From Tabrizicola thermarum (lineage in GTDB: Bacteria > Pseudomonadota > Alphaproteobacteria > Rhodobacterales > Rhodobacteraceae), in NCBI RefSeq assembly GCF_003574395.1, contig NZ_QMJY01000083.1, forward strand, positions 310,001-374,000: DNA of 64,000 nt, in the 5' to 3' direction. Every line of letters begins with the position of its first letter. Position 1 is the stretch's first letter. The translations under genes were made by a program, and so were the position numbers. The notes under the pieces were generated by a model that saw nothing but the letters and a program-made list of their open reading frames with translations, was not told the origin of the DNA and ran no database searches. Below are positions 54,898 to 63,279 of this stretch, in pieces.

Positions 54898-55545
54898 TCA
54901 GTCCTCGAACAATTCGCTTTGGCCCGAGGTGGCCTCATCCTCGTCGTCCGAGGTCCGGGCCTGCCCGGGAGCAGGCCGGTTGTCCAGCAGTCCCGCCGCG
55001 CGCAATTCCTTCAGCCCCGGCAGGTCGCGCGCCGATTCAAGGCCGAAGTGGTCGAGGAAGGCCTCGGTCACGACAAAGGTCACCGGCCGCCCCGGTGTCA
55101 TCCGCCGCCGCCCCAGCCGGATCCAGTCCAGCTCCAAGAGCTGGTCCACCGTGCCGCGGCTGACCGCAACCCCGCGGATTTCCTCGATTTCCGCCCGCGT
55201 GACCGGCTGGTGATAGGCGATGATCGCCAGCGTTTCGATCGCCGCCCGTGACAGTTTCCGCACCTCGACCGTCTCGCGCCGCATGAGGAACCCCAGATCG
55301 GCGGCGGTGCGGAAGGCATAGGCATCGCCCACGCGGACAAGGTTCACCCCCCGCCCCTCATAGCGCTTTCTCAGATGCACCAATGCCTCGGCCGGGTCCG
55401 CGCCATGCGGCATCCGTGCCTGCAACTCGGCCAGCGTCACGGGTTGGGCGCTGGCGAACAGGATCGCCTCGACCATCCGCTCCTGCTCGCCCATCGGGGG
55501 GGCGTCGAACAGGCTTTCCTCACCTGCGTCCTCGGTCGCCATCAT
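54898..55545 (-). CDS. scpB: Segregation and condensation protein B
   Basis: A 215-residue kleisin-associated subunit with two winged helices (about 20-100 and 100-180). Family blocks: MVEAILFASAQPVTLAEL near residue 24, RKLSRAAIETLAIIAYHQPVTRAEIEEIRGVAVSRGTVDQLLELDWI near 96, RPVTFVVTEAFLDHFGLESARDLPGL near 152. It joins SMC and ScpA in chromosome condensation. Overlaps scpA by four bases. Confidence 0.95.
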   Translation of the reverse strand: MMATEDAGEESLFDAPPMGEQERMVEAILFASAQPVTLAELQARMPHGADPAEALVHLRKRYEGRGVNLVRVGDAYAFRTAADLGFLMRRETVEVRKLSRAAIETLAIIAYHQPVTRAEIEEIRGVAVSRGTVDQLLELDWIRLGRRRMTPGRPVTFVVTEAFLDHFGLESARDLPGLKELRAAGLLDNRPAPGQARTSDDEDEATSGQSELFED

Positions 55546-56330
55546 CCGTCCTTCAACCGCAATTCGATGGGCGCAAAGGTCTCACTCTGCCGCAACACCA
55601 CCTGCCCGCGCTTGGCCAGTTCCAGGACGGCGGCGAAATGCGCGGCCAGCGAGGACCGCCGCGCCATCGGGCTGGCGTCCCAGCCTTCCGGCAGGAAGCT
55701 GACCAGCGTCGCCCAGTCGCCGGCATAGCCGATCAGTCCGCGCATCCGCTCCAGCGCCTGTTCCATCGTGTAGACATGTTCACGGTCCAGCACGAAAGGC
55801 CGGAACTCGTCCCTCGTGCGGATCTGCGCATAGGCCCGCATCAGGTCCAGGAGCGTCGCTGTCCACTTCACCTTCTTCTGGTGCGTCATGTCCTCGGGGA
55901 TGCCGCGCGCAAAGAAATCCCGCCCCAGCTGATCGCGCCCCATCAGCCGCGCCGCCGCATCGCGCATCGCCTGCAGGCGTTCCAGCTGGAACGCCAGATG
56001 CGCCGCCAGATCCTCGGCTGACGGCCCCTCATCCCCCGGTTCCGGCGGCAGCAACAGCCGCGACTTCAGGAAGGCCAGCCAGGCCGCCATCACCAGGTAA
56101 TCCGCCGCCAGTTCGATCCGCAGGGACCGCGCCCGTTCCACGAAGCCCAGATACTGCTCGGCCAGCTTCAGGACCGAGATCTTCCGCAGATCCACCTTCT
56201 GCGTCCGGCTCAGCGTCAGCAGCAGGTCCAGCGGCCCCTCGAACCCGTCCACATCGACGATCAGCGCCTCGGCGGCCAGCCGCTCCTCGGGCGCGAGGCG
56301 TTCGGGCTGGTCCCAGTCTTCCTCAGCCAT
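55542..56330 (-). CDS. scpA: Segregation and condensation protein A
   Basis: A 262-residue kleisin. N-terminal block FEGPLDLLLTLSRTQKVDLRKISVLKLAEQYLGFVE (near 30-65) binds the SMC neck; YLVMAAWLAFLKSRLLLP near 80 binds ScpB; the C-terminal winged helix region is RRSSLAAHFAAVLELAKRGQVVLRQSETFAPI. Overlaps nagZ by 8 bp, so likely translated together. Confidence 0.95.
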   Translation of the reverse strand: MAEEDWDQPERLAPEERLAAEALIVDVDGFEGPLDLLLTLSRTQKVDLRKISVLKLAEQYLGFVERARSLRIELAADYLVMAAWLAFLKSRLLLPPEPGDEGPSAEDLAAHLAFQLERLQAMRDAAARLMGRDQLGRDFFARGIPEDMTHQKKVKWTATLLDLMRAYAQIRTRDEFRPFVLDREHVYTMEQALERMRGLIGYAGDWATLVSFLPEGWDASPMARRSSLAAHFAAVLELAKRGQVVLRQSETFAPIELRLKDG

Positions 56331-57318
56331 GCGCCAGCTCCGCCAGCGCGCTGCCCAGGTCCACCGTCGCCGCCCGTCTGGCCGCCACCGCTGCCTCGGC
56401 CCGGGGGCGCGCCTCGGGCCCCATCACCCCCGCCGCCGCCGCAACCTCGACCATCTCGGCCATGTCGCCCTTGCAGTGCAACGCGATGTCCACCCCCGCC
56501 GCGATGGTCCGCGCCGTGCGCTCGGCCAAAGTCCCGGCCAGGGCCTGCATGTTCAGGTCATCCGACATGAGCAGACCCTTGAACCCGATCTCCTCGCGGA
56601 TCAGCCGGATCACGGTCGGGGATTGCGTGGCGGGCCTTTCGGCATCCAGCGCCGCAAAGACCAGATGCGCCGTCATCGCCATCGGCAGATCGGCCAGCGC
56701 CCGGAACGGGGCGAAATCCACCGCCTGCAAATCCTCCAGCGGCGCCGTGACCGTTGGCAGGTCGTGATGCGTGTCGACATGGGACAACCCATGCCCCGGC
56801 ATGTGCTTCATCACCGGCAGCACGCCGCCCGCCATCAGCCCCTCGGCCACCGCCCGCCCGATCCGCGCCACCGTCACCGGATCGCGCCCATAGCAGCGGT
56901 TCATCAGGAAGGGATGCGTCCCGGGCCGCGCCACATCCAGCGTCGGGATGCAGTCGGCGTCGATTCCCACCGCCGCCAGTTCCGCCGCGATCACCGTGGC
57001 CCGCAGCCGCATCTGCCGCTCGGCCGCCTCCAGCGACCCGGCGGCATCGACCGTATCCAGAGGCGGCGTCCAGTCGCGCCAATGCGGTGCGCGCAACCGC
57101 TGCACCCGGCCCCCCTCCTGATCCACCAGGATCGGCGCATCGCGCCCCACCGCCTCGCGCAGGTCGGAGGTCAGGCGGCGCAGCTGGTCGGGGTCTTCCA
57201 CGTTGCGCGCGAACAGGATGAAGCCGAACGGGTCCGCGTCCCGGAAGAAGGCGCGCTCATCCGGCAAGAGCCTGGGCCCGGCGCAGCCGAAGATCACCGC
57301 CCCGGAGCCGACCGTCAT
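56323..57318 (-). CDS. nagZ: Beta-N-acetylhexosaminidase NagZ
   Basis: A 331-residue GH3 enzyme removing N-acetylglucosamine from muropeptides in the cytoplasm during wall recycling. Motifs are DPFGFILFARNVED near residue 30, LVDQEGGRVQRLR near 63, VLPVMKHMPGHGLSHVDTHHDLP near 160 (KHxPGHG with His/Asp dyad) and GLLMSDDLNMQAL near 245 with the nucleophile Asp. No signal peptide. Overlaps the SPOR-protein gene by four bases. Confidence 0.95.
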   Translation of the reverse strand: MTVGSGAVIFGCAGPRLLPDERAFFRDADPFGFILFARNVEDPDQLRRLTSDLREAVGRDAPILVDQEGGRVQRLRAPHWRDWTPPLDTVDAAGSLEAAERQMRLRATVIAAELAAVGIDADCIPTLDVARPGTHPFLMNRCYGRDPVTVARIGRAVAEGLMAGGVLPVMKHMPGHGLSHVDTHHDLPTVTAPLEDLQAVDFAPFRALADLPMAMTAHLVFAALDAERPATQSPTVIRLIREEIGFKGLLMSDDLNMQALAGTLAERTARTIAAGVDIALHCKGDMAEMVEVAAAAGVMGPEARPRAEAAVAARRAATVDLGSALAELAHG

Positions 57319-58298
57319 TTGTGCGGCACCGGAATGCAGGTCGCGTCCTGCGCCACGAAGACCGAACAGAACCGGCGCGCGTCGTCCTCGCCGTCAAAGC
57401 CCAGCGCCCGCAGCCGATAGAAGGTCCGCCCGCTGCTTTCCGCCGGCTGAACGACCATCGCCTTCTCGGCCATCAGCTCGCCGAAGCGGCCCTGCAACAG
57501 CACCCAGGCCGCCCGCGCCTCGTCCGCCGTGTCAAAGGTGCCGAACTGCACCAGCCGGGTGCCGGGGGTGATCGTCGCCGGGTCCACCTCTTTCGCGGCG
57601 GGCAAGGCGGCCATCTGGGCCGAAGCCGCTGTCGCCGCCCGCGTCCCCGGTCGCGGCATCGGCCGGGGCGAGACCAGAAGCGCGCCCTCGGGCACCGGCT
57701 CGTCGTTCAGCTCGACGGCAGGATCGTCCAGGGGTTCAAAGCCCGTATCCCCGGGCACTTCGCCCAGCGCCTCGGCAAGGGCCGCGTCGATCGCCACTTC
57801 GGTCGGGTTGGCGCTTTCCATCGGCGGGGCCGCAGCCAACGCAAGGTCGGCGCCCGGCGTCGCCAGTCCCGTCGGCGCCGAGGCTTCGGTCAGGCCCGGT
57901 CGCATCGCCCCGGCCAGACCGGACATGTCCTCCGGCGCAAGGTCGATCGGACGCGGAGCCAGCACCAGCTTGTCCGGCGGCGGCGTGGCAACGCCGGCTT
58001 CGGCAACAACGTTGACCGCCAGCCCCTGGTTATTGGCGATCTCGCCACCCGGATCCTCTGGCGCGATCCGCATCGGGCCCTCCAAAGCCTGGATCACCGG
58101 CACGCCGCGCACATCGCGCACCGCCAGCTTGTAGCCCCAGACACCCAGCCCCACGACCAGCGCCAGCGAGGTCAGCGCCCCCGCGATGTTGATCGTGCGC
58201 TGAAGCCTCGCCGCAGCCCGCATGTCACGCACACCATGGCGCGGCGTTGCACCGTCAGGTGCAAAGCCGCCGCCGAAGTCGTAATCCGCGTCCGCCAT
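57315..58298 (-). CDS. SPOR-domain protein, membrane anchored
   Basis: A 327-residue protein. A cytoplasmic N-terminus (1-35) is followed by one membrane helix (INIAGALTSLALVVGLGVWGYKLAV near residue 36-60), a long low-complexity periplasmic linker (60-240) and a C-terminal SPOR domain (TRLVQFGTFDTADEARAAWVLLQGRFGELM..., 250-327) that binds denuded peptidoglycan glycan at division sites. It may be a divisome accessory like FtsN. It lies between argS and nagZ, spacing 73 bp and a 4-bp overlap. Confidence 0.85.
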   Translation of the reverse strand: MADADYDFGGGFAPDGATPRHGVRDMRAAARLQRTINIAGALTSLALVVGLGVWGYKLAVRDVRGVPVIQALEGPMRIAPEDPGGEIANNQGLAVNVVAEAGVATPPPDKLVLAPRPIDLAPEDMSGLAGAMRPGLTEASAPTGLATPGADLALAAAPPMESANPTEVAIDAALAEALGEVPGDTGFEPLDDPAVELNDEPVPEGALLVSPRPMPRPGTRAATAASAQMAALPAAKEVDPATITPGTRLVQFGTFDTADEARAAWVLLQGRFGELMAEKAMVVQPAESSGRTFYRLRALGFDGEDDARRFCSVFVAQDATCIPVPHK

Positions 58299-58371
58299 CT
58301 GCTGCCCCTGCTTGGCGAGGCGGTTGATCCACCCCTGCCCTCACGCCTCATGCCCGGCGGGGCGCTGTTGG

Positions 58372-60114
58372 TCAGCGCATTTCCTCGACCGGCGTCACGC
58401 CAAGGATACCAAGGCCTGCGCAAATAACAACGCCCACGGCCCGCACCAGGGCGATTTTCGCCGCGGAAACTGCGGTATCCCCCTGAATGAACCGCAAGCT
58501 CTCGTCGTCGTTGCCCTTGTTCCACAGCCCATGGAAGTCCGAGGCGAGTTCATAAAGATAGAAGGCCACCCGGTGCGGCTCGTGCCCCTTGGCGGCGATT
58601 TCCACCAGCCGCGGCCATTCCGCCAGCTTGCGGATCACATCCAGTTCCGCCTCATGACCCAGATGCGACAGATGCGCTGCCGAAAGCGAGGCATCGCTCA
58701 CATCCAGCCCCGCCTCGCGCGCCTTCCGCAGGATCGAGTTCACCCGGGCATTGGCATATTGCACATAGAAGACCGGGTTGTCCTTCGACTGTTCCGTCAC
58801 CTTGTCGAAGTCGAAGTCGAGTGCGACATCGTTCTTCCGCGTCAGCATGACAAAGCGGACGACATCGGGGCCCACCTCGTCGATCAGGTCGCGCAGGGTG
58901 ACGAAGGTCCCCGCGCGCTTCGACATCTTGACGATCTGCCCGCCCTTCAGAAGCTTGACCAGCTGGATCAGCTTGATGTCCAGCGCGACCCTGTTCTCGG
59001 ACAGCGCGCTGACAACAGCCTTCAGCCGCTTGACATAGCCCGCATGGTCGGCGCCGAATATGTTGATCAGCTCATCGAAGCCGCGCTGCACCTTGTTGTA
59101 GTGATAGGCAATATCCGGCGCGAAATAGGTCCATGAGCCGTCCGATTTCTGCACCGGACGATCCTGATCATCTCCGAAGGCGGTTGACCGGAACAGAGTC
59201 TGCTCGCGCGGCTCCCAGTCTTCCGGCGCCTTGCCTTTCGGAGGCTCCAGCACGCCCTGATAGATCAGCCCCAGCCCCTTCAGCCGCTCGATCGCCGCCT
59301 CGATCTGGCCGGTGCCATACAGCGCCTTCTCCGACGAATAGACATCCATCGTCACGCCCAAAGCCGCCAGATCCTCGCGGATCATCGCCATCATCATGTC
59401 GGTGGCAAAGGTGCGCACATCCGCCAGCCAGACGCTTTCCGGCTGGTTCAGCAGACTGTCGCCATACTTGTCCTTCAGCGCCTGACCGACCGGGATCAGA
59501 TAGTCGCCGGGATACAGCCCCTCGGCGATCTCGGGGCTCAGCCCATGCGCCTCGCGATAGCGTTCATAGGCCGACCGGGCCAGCACATCGACCTGCCCGC
59601 CGCCATCGTTGATGTAGTATTCCCGCGTGACCTGATAGCCGGCAAAGTCCAGCAAAGCGGCCAGCGCATCGCCCACCACTGCGCCGCGGGCATGGGCCAC
59701 ATGCATCGGCCCCGTCGGGTTGGCGCTGACGAACTCCACGTTCACCTTGCGCCCCGCACCAAGGCCGGACCGCCCATAGCCCGCCCCCTGCACCAGCACC
59801 TCGCGCACCAGCCCCTGCCAGGCCGCCGGCTCCAGCCGCAGGTTCAGGAACCCCGGCCCCGCCACATCCGCCCCCGCGATCCGAGGGTCCTCCATCAGCT
59901 TGACCGCCAGGAGATCGGCAATCGCCCGCGGCGCCATCCCGGCGGGTTTGGCCAGCACCATCGCCGCATTGGTCGCCATCTCGCCATGCCCCTGATCGCG
60001 CGGCGGCTCCACCGCCACCCCCGCCAGGTCCAGCCCCGCAGGCAGCGCGCCCTCGGCCATCAGCCCCTGCAATTCGGCCACCACAAGCTCACGGATATCG
60101 GCAAACAGGTTCAT
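58372..60114 (-). CDS. argS: Arginyl-tRNA synthetase
   Basis: A 580-residue class I synthetase. The HIGH-type motif is [22 protein letters not shown] (near residue 130, HVAH), and the KMSK loop is complete as [15 protein letters not shown] (near 393). N-terminal Add-1 domain and C-terminal DALR domain ([20 protein letters not shown] onward) are present. ATG at 60114 is the usual start. It has a clear promoter and leads the argS-SPOR-nagZ-scpA-scpB run. Confidence 0.97.
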   Translation of the reverse strand: MNLFADIRELVVAELQGLMAEGALPAGLDLAGVAVEPPRDQGHGEMATNAAMVLAKPAGMAPRAIADLLAVKLMEDPRIAGADVAGPGFLNLRLEPAAWQGLVREVLVQGAGYGRSGLGAGRKVNVEFVSANPTGPMHVAHARGAVVGDALAALLDFAGYQVTREYYINDGGGQVDVLARSAYERYREAHGLSPEIAEGLYPGDYLIPVGQALKDKYGDSLLNQPESVWLADVRTFATDMMMAMIREDLAALGVTMDVYSSEKALYGTGQIEAAIERLKGLGLIYQGVLEPPKGKAPEDWEPREQTLFRSTAFGDDQDRPVQKSDGSWTYFAPDIAYHYNKVQRGFDELINIFGADHAGYVKRLKAVVSALSENRVALDIKLIQLVKLLKGGQIVKMSKRAGTFVTLRDLIDEVGPDVVRFVMLTRKNDVALDFDFDKVTEQSKDNPVFYVQYANARVNSILRKAREAGLDVSDASLSAAHLSHLGHEAELDVIRKLAEWPRLVEIAAKGHEPHRVAFYLYELASDFHGLWNKGNDDESLRFIQGDTAVSAAKIALVRAVGVVICAGLGILGVTPVEEMR

Positions 60115-60139
60115 TTGATCACATCCTCTCGTACCCAAG

Positions 60140-60168
60140 GCCATGCCAGAGCCCATGCGAGAGGTCAA
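60140..60168 (-). promoter_or_regulatory. argS promoter
   Basis: On the minus strand TTGACC (60163-60168) and CATGGC (60140-60145) are 17 bp apart, about 26 bp before the ATG. Confidence 0.6.
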
Positions 60169-60184
60169 GGATCGGGCGCCGGGA

Positions 60185-60664
60185 TCACTCCCGCCGCCAG
60201 TCCTCCAGCGCCGCGTTCTCCTCCGGTTCCGCCACCGCGCCCCCCGTCACAAACGGAGACACCACGGCCCGGTTGCGGAAATAATGCGTCTCCCGTGCGC
60301 CGAAGTAGAAGGCGACGATGGCCCCCAGCAGCCACCACAAGGGCTCGGGCACCGCGTTCAGGCCCACCATGCGAAACGCGAACGCCTCGGGGTCCACCAT
60401 TGCATAGACGAACAGCCCGATGGTCCCGAAGGCCAGAAACGGCCGCGGCAGCCGGTTCAACCCGTTCACCAGCCGGTCGAACCAGGACAGCGCGGGATGC
60501 TGATACTCCTCGCCCAGCTGCCGCAGGGCCGCCATCTGCGCCTCGGCCGAATATTCCATCCGCTTGGTGGCACTGGGCACGAAGACCTCCGCCACGCCCT
60601 TTGCCGCCTCCCCCAGCGCCGTGACCGCCCCGGGCGCGCCGACCAGCTTGCCGATCACCCCCAT
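60185..60664 (-). CDS. Holin of the GTA type
   Basis: A 159-residue protein like the 3-TM holin used for gene-transfer-agent release. Amphipathic N-terminal region ([29 protein letters not shown]), a polar middle, two or three membrane segments ([36 protein letters not shown]), and an acidic tail. It overlaps the endolysin gene by 10 bp. In Rhodobacter capsulatus the GTA holin and endolysin genes also lie apart from the main GTA cluster, as here. Confidence 0.82.
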   Translation of the reverse strand: MGVIGKLVGAPGAVTALGEAAKGVAEVFVPSATKRMEYSAEAQMAALRQLGEEYQHPALSWFDRLVNGLNRLPRPFLAFGTIGLFVYAMVDPEAFAFRMVGLNAVPEPLWWLLGAIVAFYFGARETHYFRNRAVVSPFVTGGAVAEPEENAALEDWRRE

Positions 60665-61266
60665 TTGGCCACCCGCGCAGCATGTTGCGCCTCGGTCAGA
60701 TGATATTTCGGAGAGATGAACTCCTCGGCCCGCCTGATCCAGCCGCCCTTGCCGCCATCCCGCGCCCGGGCGAACTTGCGGCTCGCGGGGCGGCTGTCGG
60801 CCAGCGCGTAATAGTAGTTCCGCCGCGCGATCCCGTAGGCATCCGCCAGATGCAACGGCGCCGCCTCGAAAGCCATCTGTGCCGCCCGGATCGTCTGCGG
60901 CCCGATCGCGCCATCCGGGTCACAGGGGAACCCCATGTCGGTCAGCAGGCGTTGCAGGATCTTCACCGCATTGCTGCCCGCATTCACATACATGTCGAAG
61001 ACGCTGGCCTGCAGAACCTCCGGCAAGGCCGCGATCCCCGACCGCCTGTAGTAATGCTCCAGATAGATCTCGACCGCCTGCGCCCGGGTCAAGGCCTTCA
61101 CATCCGCCGCGTCGATCCGGCTGTCGCGGTTCACGTCGATCCCCAGCCGCCGCAGCGTCCCGATCGTCACCCCGTGGTTGGTCGCCCCGCCCGGATCGTC
61201 CGGGTCGTTCACGAAACCGCCCTCGCGGGCGACGATCTCTTCGGCAATCTGACGGACCTTCGGCAT
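60655..61266 (-). CDS. Endolysin of the GTA type (GH108 plus PG-binding domain)
   Basis: A 203-residue muramidase. The GH108 domain has the catalytic Glu in EEIVAREGGFVNDPDDPGGATNHGVTIGTL (near residue 12-40), and a PG_binding_3 domain follows (FPCDPDGAIGPQTIRAAQMAF near 110). No signal peptide is seen, so the holin should let it cross the membrane. ATG at 61266 has AGGGGG at the right distance; a GTG two codons earlier is possible. No phage structural genes are near. Confidence 0.87.
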   Translation of the reverse strand: MPKVRQIAEEIVAREGGFVNDPDDPGGATNHGVTIGTLRRLGIDVNRDSRIDAADVKALTRAQAVEIYLEHYYRRSGIAALPEVLQASVFDMYVNAGSNAVKILQRLLTDMGFPCDPDGAIGPQTIRAAQMAFEAAPLHLADAYGIARRNYYYALADSRPASRKFARARDGGKGGWIRRAEEFISPKYHLTEAQHAARVAKWG

Positions 61267-61297
61267 GGGCACCCCCTTTGACGGGGACAGCCTGCCC

Positions 61298-61317
61298 GGG
61301 CGGCCTTAACGCCGCCC
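61298..61317. repeat. Hairpin between ccmE and the endolysin gene
   Basis: GGGCGGC (61298-61304) and GCCGCCC (61311-61317) form a perfect 7-bp stem around CTTAAC in the 66 bp between the ccmE stop and the endolysin start. No T-run follows on the minus strand, so it may slow rather than end transcription. Confidence 0.55.
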
Positions 61318-61332
61318 TGCCCGACCGTGCGC

Positions 61333-61815
61333 TCAGCTTTGCGGCTTGGCGTCGGGGTCGACATAGACCCCCTGTTCCTTCAGCGCGTCGACCACTTCCT
61401 TCGGCATGTAGGTCTCGTCATGCTTGGCCAGCACTTCGGTTGCCACGAAGGTATCGCCCTCCATCCGCCCCAGCGCCACCATGCCCTGTCCCTCGCCGAA
61501 CAGGTCGGGCAGGATGCCGGTATAACGCACCGGGACCGTGGCGTTGGTGTCGGTCACTGCAAAGCTCACCTCGGTCCCATGTCCGCGCCGGATCGAGCCT
61601 TCGACCACCAGCCCGCCGATACGGAAGGTCTCGCCCGGCGACGGCGGCGCCTGCACAACCTGGGTCGGCGAGCGGAAGAAGTTGATCCCGTCCCGCATCG
61701 CATAGCCGACAAGGCCCGTGGCCCCGATCAATGCCACCGCCGCCAGCGCGATGATCTGGATGCGCCGCTGCTTCTTCAGACCCTTCAGCCCGCGGAATTC
61801 CTGCTTGCCCGTCAT
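61333..61815 (-). CDS. ccmE: Heme chaperone CcmE
   Basis: A 160-residue cytochrome c maturation protein that carries heme in the periplasm. One N-terminal membrane anchor (IQIIALAAVALIGATGLVGYAM), an OB fold (FRIGGLVVEGSIRRG onward), and the heme-binding His in VLAKHDETYMP (near residue 135), where the HxxxY pattern is intact. ATG at 61815. Other ccm genes are not adjacent. An FNR-type palindrome lies 54 bp upstream. Confidence 0.95.
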   Translation of the reverse strand: MTGKQEFRGLKGLKKQRRIQIIALAAVALIGATGLVGYAMRDGINFFRSPTQVVQAPPSPGETFRIGGLVVEGSIRRGHGTEVSFAVTDTNATVPVRYTGILPDLFGEGQGMVALGRMEGDTFVATEVLAKHDETYMPKEVVDALKEQGVYVDPDAKPQS

Positions 61816-61868
61816 CGCCTGCACCCTTTGCCGTCGCGGCCTTGTCTCACCTCAGAAGTGGGGAAGCC

Positions 61869-61882
61869 TTGACCCTGGTCAA
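61869..61882 (-). promoter_or_regulatory. FNR-like palindrome upstream of ccmE
   Basis: TTGAC-N4-GTCAA, extending to a perfect 7-bp inverted repeat CTTGACC/GGTCAAG (61868-61883). It matches the Crp/Fnr family form of Rhodobacter FnrL boxes (TTGAT-N4-ATCAA) at most positions. Oxygen control of cytochrome c maturation would make sense. Confidence 0.5.
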
Positions 61883-61916
61883 GTCCCGCCGATGCAGGCC
61901 GCACGTCGCACCGACG

Positions 61917-62945
61917 TTACGGAAAGACCGGCGCCAGCATCAAGCCCTCGGTTTCGGGCAGCCCCAGCATCAGGTTGGCATTCTGGATCGCCTGGCCACT
62001 GGACCCCTTCGTCAGGTTGTCCAGCACCGCCACCACCACGGCACGCCCCGGTTTCCGGTCGCCGATCACCCCCAGATGGCAGAAGTTCGACCCCGCGATG
62101 TCGCGCGTGGACGGCAGCGACCCGAAGGGCAGCACCTTCAGGAAAGGCTCGGATTCATAAGCCTTCTCAAGCACCTGATGCACGACCTTCGCATCGCCCT
62201 TCACATAGACCGTGGCCAGGATTCCCCGGTTCATCGGCAGAAGATGCGGCGTGAACTGCACTTCGACCTTGCGGCCCGCGAGCTTCGAGAACTCCTGGTC
62301 GAACTCGCCCAGATGCCGGTGCCTGCCGCCCGCCGAATAGCTGTGCGTGCCGCCGGACAATTCCGCGTGAAGAAGGTTCTCCTTCAGGCTCCGCCCTGCG
62401 CCCGACACGCCCGCCTTCAGGTCGATCACGATATCGTCCAAGTCGATGCAGCCCGCCGCGATCAGCGGCCGCAGCGCGAACTGCCCTGTAGCCGCGTTGC
62501 AGCCCGTCCCCGCCACCAGCCGCGCGGACCTGATCTCGTCGCGGTAGAACTCGGTAAGGCCATAGACCGCCTCCTTCTGGATCTCGACCGCCGCGTGGGG
62601 CTGCCCATACCACTTCTCGTACTCTGCCGGATCCCGCAGCCGGAAGTCCGCCGACAGATCGACGATCCGCAAGGTCCTTGGCAGCCGCGCGATCACCTCC
62701 TGCGTCGTGGCATGAGGCAGCGCGCAGAAGCACAGATCGACATTGGCAAAATCGATCTCGTCGATCTTCACCAGCTTCGGCAGGTCCAGATGCCGCAGGA
62801 ACGGAAACACCTCGGCCATGCGCATCCCCGCCTTGCGGTCTGCCGACAGCGCCACGATGCGCATCGACGGATGCGTCGCGATCAGGCGGACAAGCTCTGC
62901 CCCCGTATAGCCCGAGGCCCCGAGGATGGCGATGCGATGGGTCAT
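61917..62945 (-). CDS. argC: N-acetyl-gamma-glutamyl-phosphate reductase
   Basis: A 342-residue arginine-biosynthesis enzyme of the long ArgC type. NADP site [18 protein letters not shown] at residue 5; catalytic Cys in [15 protein letters not shown] near 146; His in [18 protein letters not shown] near 213; and [19 protein letters not shown] near 180. ATG at 62945. It precedes ccmE by 101 bp on the same strand. Confidence 0.96.
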   Translation of the reverse strand: MTHRIAILGASGYTGAELVRLIATHPSMRIVALSADRKAGMRMAEVFPFLRHLDLPKLVKIDEIDFANVDLCFCALPHATTQEVIARLPRTLRIVDLSADFRLRDPAEYEKWYGQPHAAVEIQKEAVYGLTEFYRDEIRSARLVAGTGCNAATGQFALRPLIAAGCIDLDDIVIDLKAGVSGAGRSLKENLLHAELSGGTHSYSAGGRHRHLGEFDQEFSKLAGRKVEVQFTPHLLPMNRGILATVYVKGDAKVVHQVLEKAYESEPFLKVLPFGSLPSTRDIAGSNFCHLGVIGDRKPGRAVVVAVLDNLTKGSSGQAIQNANLMLGLPETEGLMLAPVFP

Positions 62946-63039
62946 GGCGCGGCTCCTGCACAGAAACGCGCCCTCTTTGCGCCGCGCGTGCCCCCGATGC
63001 AAGGCCGCAGGATGTACCCGGCACAATCCGGCCCCGGTT

Positions 63040-63160
63040 CTTGCTCTTTTCCAAATACTCTCGGGGGGTTTGGGGGGCGAAGCGCCCCCAATGCCCGAGG
63101 AGGAGGCGCAGCCCGACGACGAGACAAAAGGACTTCGCGCGTCAGCGCTCCTTTCAAGAA
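63040..63160 (+). repeat. Dispersed intergenic repeat, copy C
   Basis: Outer blocks CTTGCTCTTTTCCAAATACTC and GACGAGACAAAAGGACTTCGCG..GCGCTCCTT match copies A and B, but the middle is different: TTGGGGGGCG AAG CGCCCCCAA, a strong hairpin. The 334-bp gap 62946-63279 between argC and epmA holds this copy and the D2 repeat and no gene I can support. Confidence 0.75.
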
Positions 63161-63187
63161 GCGCCCCGACCCGGTCAGTTGACAGAA

Positions 63188-63227
63188 GTTAAGAAATCTT
63201 GAACGCCCACAGCCAACCCATTGAAAT
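63188..63227. repeat. 40-nt intergenic repeat, copy D2
   Basis: GTTAAGAAATCTT, then the core GAACGCCCACAGCCAACCC and ATTGAAAT, matching 47287-47326. It starts 27 bp after repeat copy C and 52 bp downstream of the epmA stop. Confidence 0.8.
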
Positions 63228-63279
63228 CAAAAGATCCCCAAACCTGCCCACGCGTGGACAGCTCATGGGCGCGGTCAGG

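Noticed and set aside
60185-61266. Prophage remnant
   Set aside because: Holin and endolysin are of GTA type, with no integrase, terminase, capsid or tail genes and no att repeats near the neighbouring tRNAs.
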